Under the pieces are notes generated by a model that was not told where the DNA came from, made no database searches, and worked only from the letters and a program-made list of their open reading frames with translations. DNA of 64,000 nt, taken from Micractinium sp. NFX-FRZ (taxonomy: Eukaryota; Chlorophyta; Trebouxiophyceae; Chlorellales; Chlorellaceae). Positions 23,573 through 34,362 of the stretch are shown one piece after another; position 1 is the first letter of the stretch; each line of letters opens with the position of its first letter. Both the position numbers and the translations under genes were made by a program. The DNA lies in NCBI GenBank assembly GCA_029339195.1, contig JAPTJF010000144.1, positions 1 to 64,000 of the forward strand, written 5' to 3'.

Positions 23573-24955
23573 CGGCGGGCACACAGCCCACGAGAGGCGC
23601 AGACCAGCCAGCTGGCAGCAGCCAGGCTGGAGTATAGTGAGTGCTAGCGCCCCCTTTTCCGAGCTTCTTGCTCGTATGCTCCTATTGCTTTGCCCCTGCT
23701 TTGCCCTGGGCGGCGGCAGCCTGCGGCGCCTCGTAGCGTCTGCTCGCCTGCCCGCTGCACCCCTTGGCGGGCCGGCGCCCAGCGCCCCTTCCACAACGAA
23801 TGACGCCCCACCCCACGCGCAAACAGCCAGCGCCTACTCGCCCCACCGCTCCACCCAAGCGCCCGGGTTTTCCCCTGTTCTCCACTCCCCCCCTTGCCAA
23901 CTCAAACCCCTTGGAGCACGCGCTCGCGCCCCCTCCCCCCTTCCAGTAGCTGCGTGCATGCATGAGCCGATACACGTTTGGGGACGCCCTGGCTGCTTGT
24001 CCCCGCCAGGCGCCCCCGCCTCCATGCAAATCTCTCCACGCACCCCCTGCTACCTACCTACCTTTATCACGCCCCTTTGATCCCTCTACAGCATGCCACA
24101 GCAACTAACGGAACCCTTGCCAGCGGCAGCCCCTGCCGGGCGCCGCCCCATGCCCTCCCCTTGATGCCCACCCACAATGCACACGTTTTGCCCGCGCCCG
24201 CCGCTCTCACTGTGCGCTCGATCTGTCCACTCCCCCTGCCCCCACACCCCCATCCGCCGCCCTGCTTGCATGGAACGAAACACATCACACATGCCCCGCC
24301 CATACCACCGCGGCCCCTCCACCTTTGTGAGTCCCCATCATCGTCCCCAGAGCGTGCCCCCTCCCCCGTTGAGCACAAGCGCATGTGTGCGTGTTTTCTG
24401 CCAGCGCCGTCGATCCGTCCCCTCCCCGTGCTTTTCCTTCCAACCTGCTCCTGCTTTTTTCCCCACACACCCCACACCAGCCTCCAGTCCTACAGCACTC
24501 TCCGCACAGCATTCTCCCCTCCCTGCCCTCATCATTCTCCCCTGCCCTGCTCCCTTTCCCTGCTTCCTGTGTGCGCCAAATGTACTCGTAACGCTGTTCC
24601 AGGCCACAGGCTGGGGCCACCAGCACGAACCAGCAGCTACAAGCCCCCTCAAAAATGGCACTTGGCTGAGTGTGTAATGCACAGCTCGCTCGCCAGGGAA
24701 GTGAAAGCATGGGGGAGAGGCAGAGTGTCAGGAGGAGTTTTATGCTGGAGAGGCAAGCGGTAGTATGCATTGAGTCGCCGGTTGGGTGCTCTGAAGAGGG
24801 AGAGCGGTGGTTGCTGACGTGGCTTAAGGCTTGGGCGCCAGCAGTAGCAGCTGCGACAGCGCCTTGGGGCACACCAATCGGCGGCTGCCGCGCCAGCCAA
24901 CAGTCGGGCTGGCCTGCAGGCAGCCGCCCTGCCTGCTGCTCTAGGGGCAAGCCTG
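23573..24955. other. Convergent intergenic, C-rich
   Basis: 1.4 kb between the RING gene (plus) and TMCO1 (minus), strongly C-biased on the plus strand over about 23770-24560. The long frames here are proline-rich composition artefacts. No gene supported. Confidence 0.5.
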
Positions 24956-26410
24956 TCACTTGCGCTTGGCATCGTCCTCCCCAAACACGCCGCCAAAGGG
25001 GGACTTCTTGCCCAACTGCGGCATGATGTCCTGCAAGGGGGAAGAGGCAGGGGGAGGGCGGAGCGGGGGAGCAGGACACGCTGAGGGAAGGGACCGGGGG
25101 AGTAGGCGGGGCGGCGGAGCCGGGAAGCCGGTGAGGCTGAGGGAGTGGGCTGGGGGAGCGGGCAGGGAGCGGCGCTTCCAACCAAAACGGGCATGCACTG
25201 CCTCGCGCTGGCCAAGCTGTTGAGCACATCCACAAACACCTCTGTCCAGCCAGCCAGCCAGCCTGACGGCCCATATCAGGTTGGCGTGGACCCCCAAGCA
25301 GCGAGCCCCACTTCTGGGCCCCCTCTCCGGGCAGGGGCCCTGCCGCAGGGGCGCCGCCCCACCAGGCGCTGCCCTGCCCGCCCGCCTCCCCGCCCCGCCC
25401 CGCCCCGCTGCCTCACCATGAACTCGCGCCCCATGCCCAGGTTGAGCGCCTTGCCGATCACCATGCGCACCGACGCCTGGCACAGCACAAAGATGAAGAC
25501 CTGCGGGGCGCATTGGGCAGGTGGGGGTGGGCACACAGGGCAGGCGGGTGGGCGGCTAAGCAGGGCAAGAGGTGGAGGGCAGCAGAGGGTGGCCGGGCGA
25601 GTGGGTGTGATGGTGTCGGGGGCAAGCTGCAATCAACATTGACATCAGAGCAGGCCGGCGGTGCTCTCTGTCACTGTCCCTGTTGCCAGACAACCGTGAT
25701 CGCTGCGCTCCCCGCTGCCCCCTTTGCCACTGCACCTCCTGCATTCACCACGCTCAGTGCCCAACAAATCTGCCCGACGCCCCTCCTGCAGTTGGCAGCA
25801 CCCACCAACCAACCCACGCAGGCGCACACGCACCGCTGAGCACTCGCGGGGGTCGGCGCCCGTCAGCCCACGGTGCGTGATCTTCTGCAGGAACGGCGGC
25901 GGCTCAAAGGGCAGGATGCCCACCGGCCCCAAGTGGCCAAACAGCCGCGTGAGCATCTTGTAGGTGACAAACATGCAGGCCATCATCTGCAGGGATTGGG
26001 GCAGCGAGGTGGGTGCTGGGAATGGGCGGCAGGCGGGCTGGGGCCGCCGCGAGTGCAGTGACATCAGCAGCAGACGGCGGCGGAGGCGGCGGCGGCGGCG
26101 GCAGGCGGCGGCGGTGAATCTTGAATGAGCAGCGGCAACTCACCACAAGCCCTGCCTTCATGTTATAGGAGGCGACCTGCCGTCCCGCCTCGGTTTTCCA
26201 GTTCTGCAGCCGCGCCTCCTTCTTCTTCAGGTTCTTGGCCGTCTTGGCCTCCTCCTTGGCCTCCTCCAAGCGCTTGCCATGCTTTGCGAGGTTAGCCTTG
26301 AGTCCCTGAAACCCAGGTGTGCGCCACACGAAAGCCCACTGCAGCAGCTCGGTGATGATTGCGCTGCACGCCGAGAAGGCGATGACGCTGAGGGGAAGGA
26401 GCGAGCCCAT
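24956..26410 (-). CDS. TMCO1: TMCO1 homologue, ER calcium-load-activated channel
   Basis: Exons 26410-26144, 25986-25834, 25500-25417 and 25030-24956 give 192 residues (human 188). The order is that of TMCO1: first membrane segment (LLPLSVIAFSACSAIITELL), a lysine/glutamate coiled coil (AKEEAKTAKNLKKKEARLQN), a second hydrophobic segment (MMACMFVTYKMLTRLF), the signature LPFEPPPFLQKITHRGLTG, a third segment (VFIFVLCQASVRMVIGKALN) and a short charged tail. TMCO1 is an Oxa1/EMC3-related ER protein described as a calcium-leak channel and as part of a ribosome-associated translocon complex. It lies 211 bases downstream of PARP16 on the same strand; both are ER-membrane proteins, though a functional link is only a guess. 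Confidence 0.92.
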
Positions 26411-26621
26411 GTTGGTTGGGTTCTCTGAAGCAGGGGGGGCGGTGCTGGTAGCGGGAATCAAGCAAACGTTGGAGGGCCACCCGCCGCCATGCGTGCGCCA
26501 CATGAGCCGCGCTTTTCCCGCCCCCCTATCCTGGCCCTGCAACCAGCTGCATCACAGCACTGCATCCTGTCGGACTGCGCATTGCAGTATGAAGAGGCCA
26601 CAAGAGGGCGCTTGCACTGCC

Positions 26622-28664
26622 TTACAGGCTGATCCCAAACTTGCGGCGCAGCACGCGGCGGATGAAGGGCCAGTTGTCGCGGGCCGACACGTACAGCATC
26701 CATCCCACATACGCCAACAGCACATACACCAGCGGTGAGGTGCGCTGCTGCTGCTGCTGCTGCTGCTGCGCTGCCGCTCCACCGGCCGCCCCTGCTGCGG
26801 GCACGCCCTGCTGCTGGTGCAGCGGATAAGCGGCTGCCGCTGCCGCTGCGCCCATTGGGCCTCCTGGAGAGCCCATCGATGCGTCGTCGCGGTAACAGAA
26901 CAGGAAGTGCAGCTGCACCGCATCTGTGCGCTCCACTATGATGTACTTGTCTGGCACCTGCATTGGGAGGGCAAGCACAGGCAGTGGGCGACGGCAGGCG
27001 CGACAAAACAGAGCATGGTACGGGCGATGGCAGGCACGACAAAACAGAGCATGGTGGGGGCACTCTGCTTGACGGCAGGCACAACGGCGGCTCACGGGGT
27101 GGGAAATGGAGCGTTGAAGAAGCAACATAAATTTTTTGTCCCGCTCTCCCAATGCGCCTCCCTCGTAGGCCCCTCGCACGCCCTGCAGCCGCCAACCAAG
27201 CAGCAGCACCTGCGCCCCGCCCACCTCGTGGCTGTTGTGCGCCCCCTGCGCGTGCTCCCTGTCGATGCTGCACACCAGCAGGCAGCGCAGGCGGCGCCCC
27301 AGCCCGCTGCGCGCCCATCCGTCCGCGGGCTGGCAGAAGGAGAAGGCCACGGGGAGCTCCGTGGAGAAGTAGATGCCCTTGCCAAAAGCGGCACCTGCAG
27401 AAACAAATGCACACATATGAGCGCAGTGAGATGGAGGACAGGGGGACATGGTTAAGGGATCGAAGCCCATGCGGTGCCTGCAAATGTGTCAATGCAGGCA
27501 CATGCGACAGGTGAGAGCTTGCGGCGGCGGCAAGGTGGACGGTGGTCAAGTGTGCCCTTTCGTGAGGCGGGGGGCGCCTGCGCTATAGGACGGGCTGCGG
27601 GTGCATGAAACTGGGAGGAGCCGGTAATGGCGGATGGCATGGCGCAAAGGTGGATGACCACGCCAAGGGATGCAGGCAGCAGGATAGCGGGCGCAGCAGC
27701 CTCCCCTCCCCTCACCGCCCCGCCCTTAGCCCCTGCTGCCGCCACCTCCCAACAACACGCAAGCGCTTGCCCCCTCACCATCCCACCCGGAACAATGTCG
27801 GCTCACCTGTGCGCTCCAGCCGTGTGCCCGACGCATTCAGCAGGCCGTTGTTCAGTATGCTCCACACGTTTTCCATGCTGGTGCCATGGAACGCCAGCAC
27901 GTGGCTGCGGCTGTCCCCCGCGGCCAGCGCCGGCGGCACTGCCGAAACCTGCACCACGCACTGCGGCCACAGGCTGTGGTTGATGCCTATGTCTGCCACC
28001 CAGCCTGTCAGGCTGGGCATCTGCTCCTGCACCTGACGGAGAGTCACACGGCGCACGCCGCTCACAGCACAGCGCGGCCGGGTGAGCGCCCAGCGCAGCA
28101 GCGCAGCCTGTTGCCCCGACAGGCGGCCAGCCGCTGCGGCCGCTGCCGTGCCCGCCAGCTGCTCCGCGGGGGGCAGCGCTTGTAGGTTGGCCAGCAGGGC
28201 AGGAAAGTCCCGCCCGTCGGCGCCCTCAAACAGAGCCGAGGGGAAGGGGGTGGTGCAGGTGGCGCGGCGGTAGCTGCAGAGAGGAGGGCAGCGGCGAGGG
28301 CAGTTAGGGTTTTGGTGGGGGGCGGTAGGGGCAAGGGCAGGTGTGGATGCCGTATGGCCTGACGCAGGCAAGGAGACGGCGCACCGCGTGGCTCTGCAGC
28401 ATCAACTGGTGGCCGCACGTCTGCCTTGCTCCTGCAGGCCCAGTGCACTCCCCCGGCAGCCGCACACACACTTTCCAATTCTCTCCCGTTCTCTCCCATT
28501 ATCGATGTGCCCACATACGCCACAGTCAAGCCTAGTCAGCGCTTGCCCACCCACCTGCCAGCCGCCGCCGCCAGCGTGGACAGCAGCAGGTCCACTCCCC
28601 AGGGGTCTGCGCCCGCCAGGAGGGCAGCCAGGTCAACATCCGGCTCAGCTGCTGCCATTGCCAT
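26622..28664 (-). CDS. PARP16: PARP16 homologue, ER mono-ADP-ribosyltransferase
   Basis: Exons 28664-28555, 28273-27807, 27394-27225 and 26957-26622 give 360 residues in phase. An N-terminal helical regulatory region precedes the PARP catalytic core: FHGTSMENVWSILNNGL (catalytic histidine, about residue 165), FGKGIYFS (the NAD-binding tyrosine) and KYIIVERTDAVQLHFLF (third triad strand, no glutamate at the PARP1-like position). This is the H-Y-Y class, which adds single ADP-ribose units. The C-terminus has a glutamine run coded by CAG repeats, then one membrane segment (SPLVYVLLAYVGWMLYVS) and a short basic tail. This matches PARP16, a tail-anchored ER enzyme linked in animals to stress sensors. 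Two nearby ATGs begin the frame (MAMAAAEPDV); the first is chosen. Confidence 0.93.
26986..27057 (-). repeat. 36-bp tandem duplication in PARP16 intron
   Basis: Two copies of a 36-base unit containing CGACAAAACAGAGCATGGT start at 26986 and 27022; a degenerate third start (GACGGCAGGCACAAC) follows near 27071. Confidence 0.8.
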
Positions 28665-29177
28665 TGTGTGTGGTGATCAGCCCGCTGGGCCACTGGAGAT
28701 GCACCAGCACAGCGCTAGGTCGGCAGCCCCGCCCGCACAGGACCGGCCGCGCAGTGACCTGGACGAGGCGCAGCTATAGCCAGTGCAGCGGCGGCGGGGC
28801 GGCGGCGCACTGGTACTGCTGCTGGGCTTCGCTCTCAGGCTTCCGGGACTCCCTGGTAGGCACAGGCAGATGTCTCCTTGTTGTTTGGATGTGCGCAGGG
28901 GAGCCAGAGGCGGGGGACCAGCAGCAGGGCTTTGGCAGCGCTGTGTGCCCTCTCCCTGTGCACGCACGGTGCTTGATCAGCAGTGGTTCAATGGCTAGGA
29001 GATTCGAAATGATGGCAGCCGAAATATGGCCTGCCAGCTTCCTGACTTGGCGCCCTGGCCAGCTTGGCCAAAGCAATCCTGCCCTGAGTGTACATTGCTG
29101 CCCACACTGCGCACACAGTGAACCTGCTCATTTCCAGGCTCACTAGTCCTCGGCAGCAAGCGAGGGACGCAGACAGT
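28665..29177. other. Divergent promoter, PARP16 and NAR1-type transporter
   Basis: About 510 bases between two divergent ATGs, so a compact bidirectional promoter region. No motif is asserted. Confidence 0.5.
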
Positions 29178-32100
29178 ATGCTGGCTCAAGCTCAGTGCCT
29201 CAGGGGCTGCCGCGGCGCGCTGCCTCTGCGCGCAGGTGAGCCTGATGCCGGAAGGGTTCTGGATGCGCAGAGTAGTGCAACGATGGGAATCTGCAGGCCT
29301 GCCAAATGAGTTGGGTTCAGCCGCCAGCTTTTGATCGTCGTTTGTCGCTGGCAGGCTGCGCCACCCTTGCCCCATTTCGTTTTGTGTACCCTGACAGCAT
29401 GAGGTGCACCATGCAGTCGGCGCAGCCGTGCAACGAGGCGGCCGTTGCTGTTGCCGCCCCAGCTGCCGCTGCCGCCGTTTACATCGTCGCGGCCTCATAG
29501 CGCCCCCGCCCCGTCCGTGGGGCTCCTTGACTGTAGCTCTCTCCCATATGCTCTTCTTCTTCACCCGAGCTCAAGGGTCAGTGATCCTTCGATTCTCAAC
29601 CTAACCTTCACACTCCGCCCGCGCCCGCCCGCTCGCCTGCAGCACGCCCCCGCCCGGTGCGCGTCGTGGCGCAGGCCGCCCCGGATCGCCCCGCCGGCGG
29701 CGGCTCCCGCACGCCCCCCGGCTCCTCCTCCTTTGAGACCAAGCCCTACCAGGCCCCCGCCTACGAGTCCCAGCAGGGTGCGCCGGAGCGCCCAGCTGGC
29801 GGCGGCGCCCGCCCCGCCCCGGGCAGCTCCTCATCGTTTGGGCAGCAGCCATACCAGGCCCCCGCTTACCAGGCCGCCGCGGCTCCCGCTGTCGCTGCTG
29901 CCGCTCCTGCTGCAGCACCTCCTGCTCCGGCAGTCCAGGCGCCCGTGTATGTCCAGGTCACCTCCCCGCCCTCCTCTGTCACCATCAACGGCGAGGTGGC
30001 AACCAACGGCGTGCTCACGCCGCCACAAATCTATGAGAAGGTAGGCCGGCCAGCCTGCGTGGGAGACCCATGTGGCTTGGCAGCCCGCTATAGGCATGCC
30101 CAGATCCGTATCCTCCCTGCCCTGCTGGCTTGAATGCTCCATTTCTGGCAAGGCTGGCCTGCTGGCGTCACGAGCCTGCTGCTCTTCCAGGCCCCTTCCT
30201 GCCTTCTTTAGAACAACAACAGCCCCGCCTGGCTGAGCAACCCACGGCTGGGCAATGCATCTGTGGGCTGGCCAAAGCAACACACCCACGCGCTCACCCC
30301 ATCCTCATTCTTGTGCCCTGCCTGCCTGCCTGCCCGCCTGCCCGGGGTTCTGCCCTCCTGCAGGCCGCTGCCACCGGCGCCTACAAGGCATCCCTCCCCT
30401 GGTGGAAGATTGTGCTGCTGGGCGCCGTGGCGGGCTGCTACGTGGGCCTGGGAGGAGCGCTGCTGCTGACCGGTGCGTTGGCGGGGGGCCGGTGCACGTG
30501 CAGTACCTGCAGTACGGGCTGCAGGACGTGCAGTACCTGCCATACATGCTGGTCCAGTTGCCTGCTGCATCAGCATGCGCCCGTCCACCTGCCCCCGCCC
30601 CCCATGCCCGCTGACTCGGCTGCCTTGCCTCCCCTCCCTCCCCGCCTCCCCGCCGCCCCTGCCTGCAGTGGGACCCAACTGCATGGGCATCGCCGCCCAG
30701 AACCCCGGCCTGGCCAAGTACATCACCGGAGCGATCGGCTTCCCCTTTGCGCTGCTGCAGGTGCGGTGGCAGGGGGTGAAGGGGCGGTTGGGGAGGGCAG
30801 GGGTGTGGGCTGTTGTGTTGCTACATCCAAGTACAGCACCGGAGCGGCCAGCTTCCCCTATCCGCTGCTGCAGGTGCGGTGGGCCTCAGCGGCAGCTGCT
30901 GTACCGCCTGTGTTAGACCAGGCGTGGAGGCGGGGGCGCTGGCGGGCCCCCTGTTGAGCTGCTTGCTGCATGTTTGGGGCAGAGGGCTTGGCAGGCGACC
31001 ACATGTGGTCTGCAAAGAGCCATGCCTTTCTACCTGGTGCCGGGGCCAGCCCGTATGTCCCGCTGCCCTGCAGATTCTGAAATCACACACTACACCTGAT
31101 GTGTGCAGCCATACAGAAAGGAATGTCGCTCACACCCATGGGTGCTTGCAGATCTTGGTGTGCGGCTCCGAGCTCTTCACCGGCAACACCGCGCTGTGCT
31201 TTGCTGCCGTGCTGGAGGGCAAGGCCAGCGTCGGTGGCATGCTCAAGAACTGGGTGAGTGGGTGGGAGGCAAGGCAGCTGGCTGCTCGTTGATGGTCGGT
31301 TGTTGCCAGGCGATGAGCGAGCCGCCCGCCGACTGTGGGCCTGCTGTGGTTGGTCAACGGTTTGGTCAGCTGGCTAGCTGTGGCTGACCAGCAGGTGAGT
31401 GTTGGGTGCTGGTCAAGGCGAGGTGAGGTGGTTTGCAGCCAGGGCAGCGGCGCACAGGCGCACAGGCGAGCACTACCGAGGCGGGGCGTGATGGCGCTGT
31501 CTACGTGGGCAGCCAGGCACGGTGCCGTGTACCCCCCGCCCCTGTGTGCACCTGAACTCCCACGGGCCCGCCCACCCACCCACCCACCCAACTCTGCCCA
31601 ACCCCGTCCAACCCCACCCAACCCCACACCCTTGAATCGCTTGTCCGTGTGCCTCCCTCCCCCCCCAGGTGTGCGCCTATGCCGGCAACATCATTGGCTG
31701 CGCCCTCATGGTCGCCATCTTTGCCAACACCGGCCTGCTGCCCCAGCTGACGCGCGGCGCCGAGGCGCTGGCCATCTACAAGACCGCAGCGCCCTTCAAG
31801 GAGGTGAGGCAGGGGTGGGGGCAGGGGCGCTGGAGAAGGGGAGGGTGTTGTGACGGAAGGGCAGGCAGGCAGGCAGGGTGAAGGGGGGTCTGGGGCTTGT
31901 GAGTGCAAAGCAGGGCAGGGCCATCTACAAAGACAGCGCGCTGTTGGGGGGGCACTCGTGATCGTTCTGGCCATTCCGCCCGTTGACTGTTTGGGTCCGC
32001 CATTCCGAGATGCCCATCCTCACACCCTGGCTTGCCCCTGCCTCCCTACCTGCACACACCCGCCTTGCCCCTCCTGGCCCGGTCACTACTCACCTCCTCC

Positions 32101-33085
32101 CCTCCCGCTGCCCCCTGCTGCAGACCTTCCTCAAGGCCATCTGCGCCAACTGGTTTGTGTGCCTGGCGGTGTGGCAGGCCCTGGGCGCCAACTCCTTTGG
32201 CGGCAAGTTCATCGCATGCCTGGGGCCCGTCTCCGCATTCGTCTGCATCGGGTGAGTGGGCAGCAGGCGGCAGCGCTGCGAGGGCGCGGGCTGAGGAGTG
32301 GGCGGGCAGGGGAGGCAAAGTGGCAGGTGCGTCACCTGCTGTGGGCAGAGGCTGGTTCGTGCGCTGCGTGCGTGGGCCGGGCCATTCGTCGGTGCTGCGC
32401 TGGCGCTGCGGCCAAACGCATCTAAATGCCGCCTCCATGCAGGCTGGAGCACTGCATCGCCAACCTGTTCTTTGTGCCCCTGGGCATCGTGTGCGGTGAG
32501 CCCGCGCCAAGCTGGGCATTGGTGGTGCCCGACATGCCGGCAAACACGCCTGCCCGCCTGTAGCACGGCACCCTGCTCCCTTGTTGCCGCCGCCGCGGCC
32601 CTGCACAGCTCATTCCCTCCCACGTCCACCCATTCCGTCCACCGTCCACGTCCCGGTGCCACTCACCGCCCTCCCTGCTCCCCCCGCCACCACCACTCAA
32701 AACACCTGCAGGCGCTAACGTGACCTTCCAGCAGTTCTTCTACTCCAACCTCATCCCCGTCACCCTGGGCAACATCGTGGCAGGCACGGTGAGCAGTGAG
32801 GGTGTGGCAGCATGGCGAGGCACAGCGGCAGCGGATGAATGCAGGTGCCCGCACAGCTCCCAACCCTCGCCCTGCTTTGAACTCCACACCCGCGTGTTCC
32901 AGCCCCCACCTCTGTGTTCTAGGCCCAGCTCCGTGCCCCCTTTTCTCCCCACCCTCACTTGTTCACTCGTCTTTCTGTCTGTGTGCTTCTCCTCCCAATG
33001 TGCGCAGCTCTGCATGGCCACCGTCTACTCCCTGCTCTACGGCGCCCTGGGGCGCAAGATCACCGGAGAGGCCAAGACGGCGTAA
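29178..33085 (+). CDS. Formate/nitrite transporter family, chloroplast NAR1/LCIA-type
   Basis: Ten exons give 409 residues in phase: 29178-29235, 29643-30040, 30364-30472, 30669-30760, 31152-31253, 31669-31803, 32124-32251, 32443-32495, 32712-32788, 33008-33085. The N-terminus (MLAQAQCLRGCRGALPLRAA, then RPVRVVAQA) is a typical chloroplast transit peptide; a Pro/Ala-rich linker follows. The body has the six-helix FNT fold with its signatures LTPPQIYEK, CGSELFTGNTA, LGANSFGGK, GLEHCIANLFFVPLGI and NLIPVTLGNIVAGT. In Chlamydomonas this family includes NAR1.1 (plastid nitrite import) and NAR1.2/LCIA (bicarbonate across the envelope, induced by low CO2). Which substrate applies here cannot be told from sequence. 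The first exon was chosen because only it gives the required phase. Confidence 0.92.
30712..30882 (+). repeat. Donor-spanning exon echo in transporter gene
   Basis: The exon end and donor at 30712-30769 is repeated at 30825-30882; 50 of 58 positions match, including CTGCTGCAG|GTGCGGTGG. The junctions (after 30760 and 30873) are 113 bases apart. Confidence 0.88.
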
Positions 33086-34362
33086 GCAGGGCTGCCCGCC
33101 TTCAGGACACCCCCTGGAAAGGCCCCGTCCACCTTGCTGCTCAAGACACTCTACACTCTGCACCCCACCCCCACACGCCCAACTTCACCACGGCAACTTG
33201 CAAGAGCTGTGCGTGCAACCACCACCAGAGCATGGTGGGCACGCGCGCCGCCCCAGCGGATGATGTCTTATCGCGGCCCGCCCGCCCTATCGTATGACTG
33301 CCTGCTCCCCGCCGTGCCGGAGCCGTGGGTGCAGGCTAGTGGGCGCCCACCTTGTTGACGGCGGAACCGGCCGCATGCCAATGCCGACTTCACACCAGTG
33401 TTGGGATGCGCGCTGATGCGTGCACTTGCAGGCTGCTCCCGTGCTGCCGCCTGCACCTTCACTCCTTGCACACTGAGCATGCCGCCTCTCTACTCCTGCC
33501 CCTCCTCGTCTCCAGACCCCAATTCACTTTGACTGCCACACTGAACCTGTCGCCTGTGCCCTCCCTGTCTGCCTGTCCCCTGCTCTTTGTCCTGTGCCCT
33601 GCTCTTCCGCTCGATTTCTCAATCCGCTCACCCCTCACTTCAATTGATGGCTGCTGTAACTGCCAAGGCAAGCGCCTACCCGTGCAAGCAGCAGGTACAG
33701 CCACTGGTTGGGGCAATGCAGTTTCAGTCGGGCACGTTGTGCTGTTGGCATGGTGGGCCGCAGGCCCAGCAGAGCCAGTGCCTGCTCTTGCTGCAGCGAG
33801 CGTTGAATGGAGGGCACGGCATGGCCCATAAAATGCTGCCTAGCATCTGCATCATGCTTGCACCCGCCTTCTGTGGGACTTGCATCGATGACGTGTGAAT
33901 GACAGGTTTAAAGCACAGCAGAAAGTACACGGCAGAGCCGACCGAGATGCGAGTTTTTGGTCCCTCTTTCTGGACTTTTGGTACGACCTATACACTAGCT
34001 AGGTACCTGCCAGACACCTGCACAGTGTTCTGAGACAGTTGGCACTTGAAGATACGATTATTGGAAGGATAGGTTCATGAGAGGTGAACACAGCCAGACT
34101 GTGTGTCAACCATCCAAAGCCTGCCACTGCAATACATGCTGGGGTGAGACCTGCAGGCAGGCAGATTGCCTCTAAAGTGCGGGAAGGGAGGGGAAGGGGC
34201 AGAGGCGAGCTAGGCGGAATTACAGACGCTCTACTACGAGCCGGCGATTAAAGGGATTGCGGAATTGACAGAGTGCCACCGGGGGTGTCACCGGCGCAGC
34301 AGGCAAAGCAGCGGGCGCCCATCAACCACCCATGGTCTGGCCACAGTCAGAGTCAAGTCACC
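33086..34362. other. Intergenic, transporter to F-box gene
   Basis: 1.3 kb of 3' flank and promoter. The last 450 bases (from about 33900) are noticeably less GC-rich. An in-frame ATG at 34273 could extend the F-box protein by 30 residues. No other gene seen. Confidence 0.5.
33655..33659 (+). promoter_or_regulatory. Putative poly(A) signal of transporter gene
   Basis: TGTAA about 570 bases after the stop; the first on this strand that I noticed. Tentative. Confidence 0.3.

Noticed and set aside
23978..24763. 261-codon plus-strand Pro/His/Ser-rich frame
   Set aside because: Lies in a C-rich convergent intergenic region; composition is that of untranslated C-rich DNA and no domain is visible.
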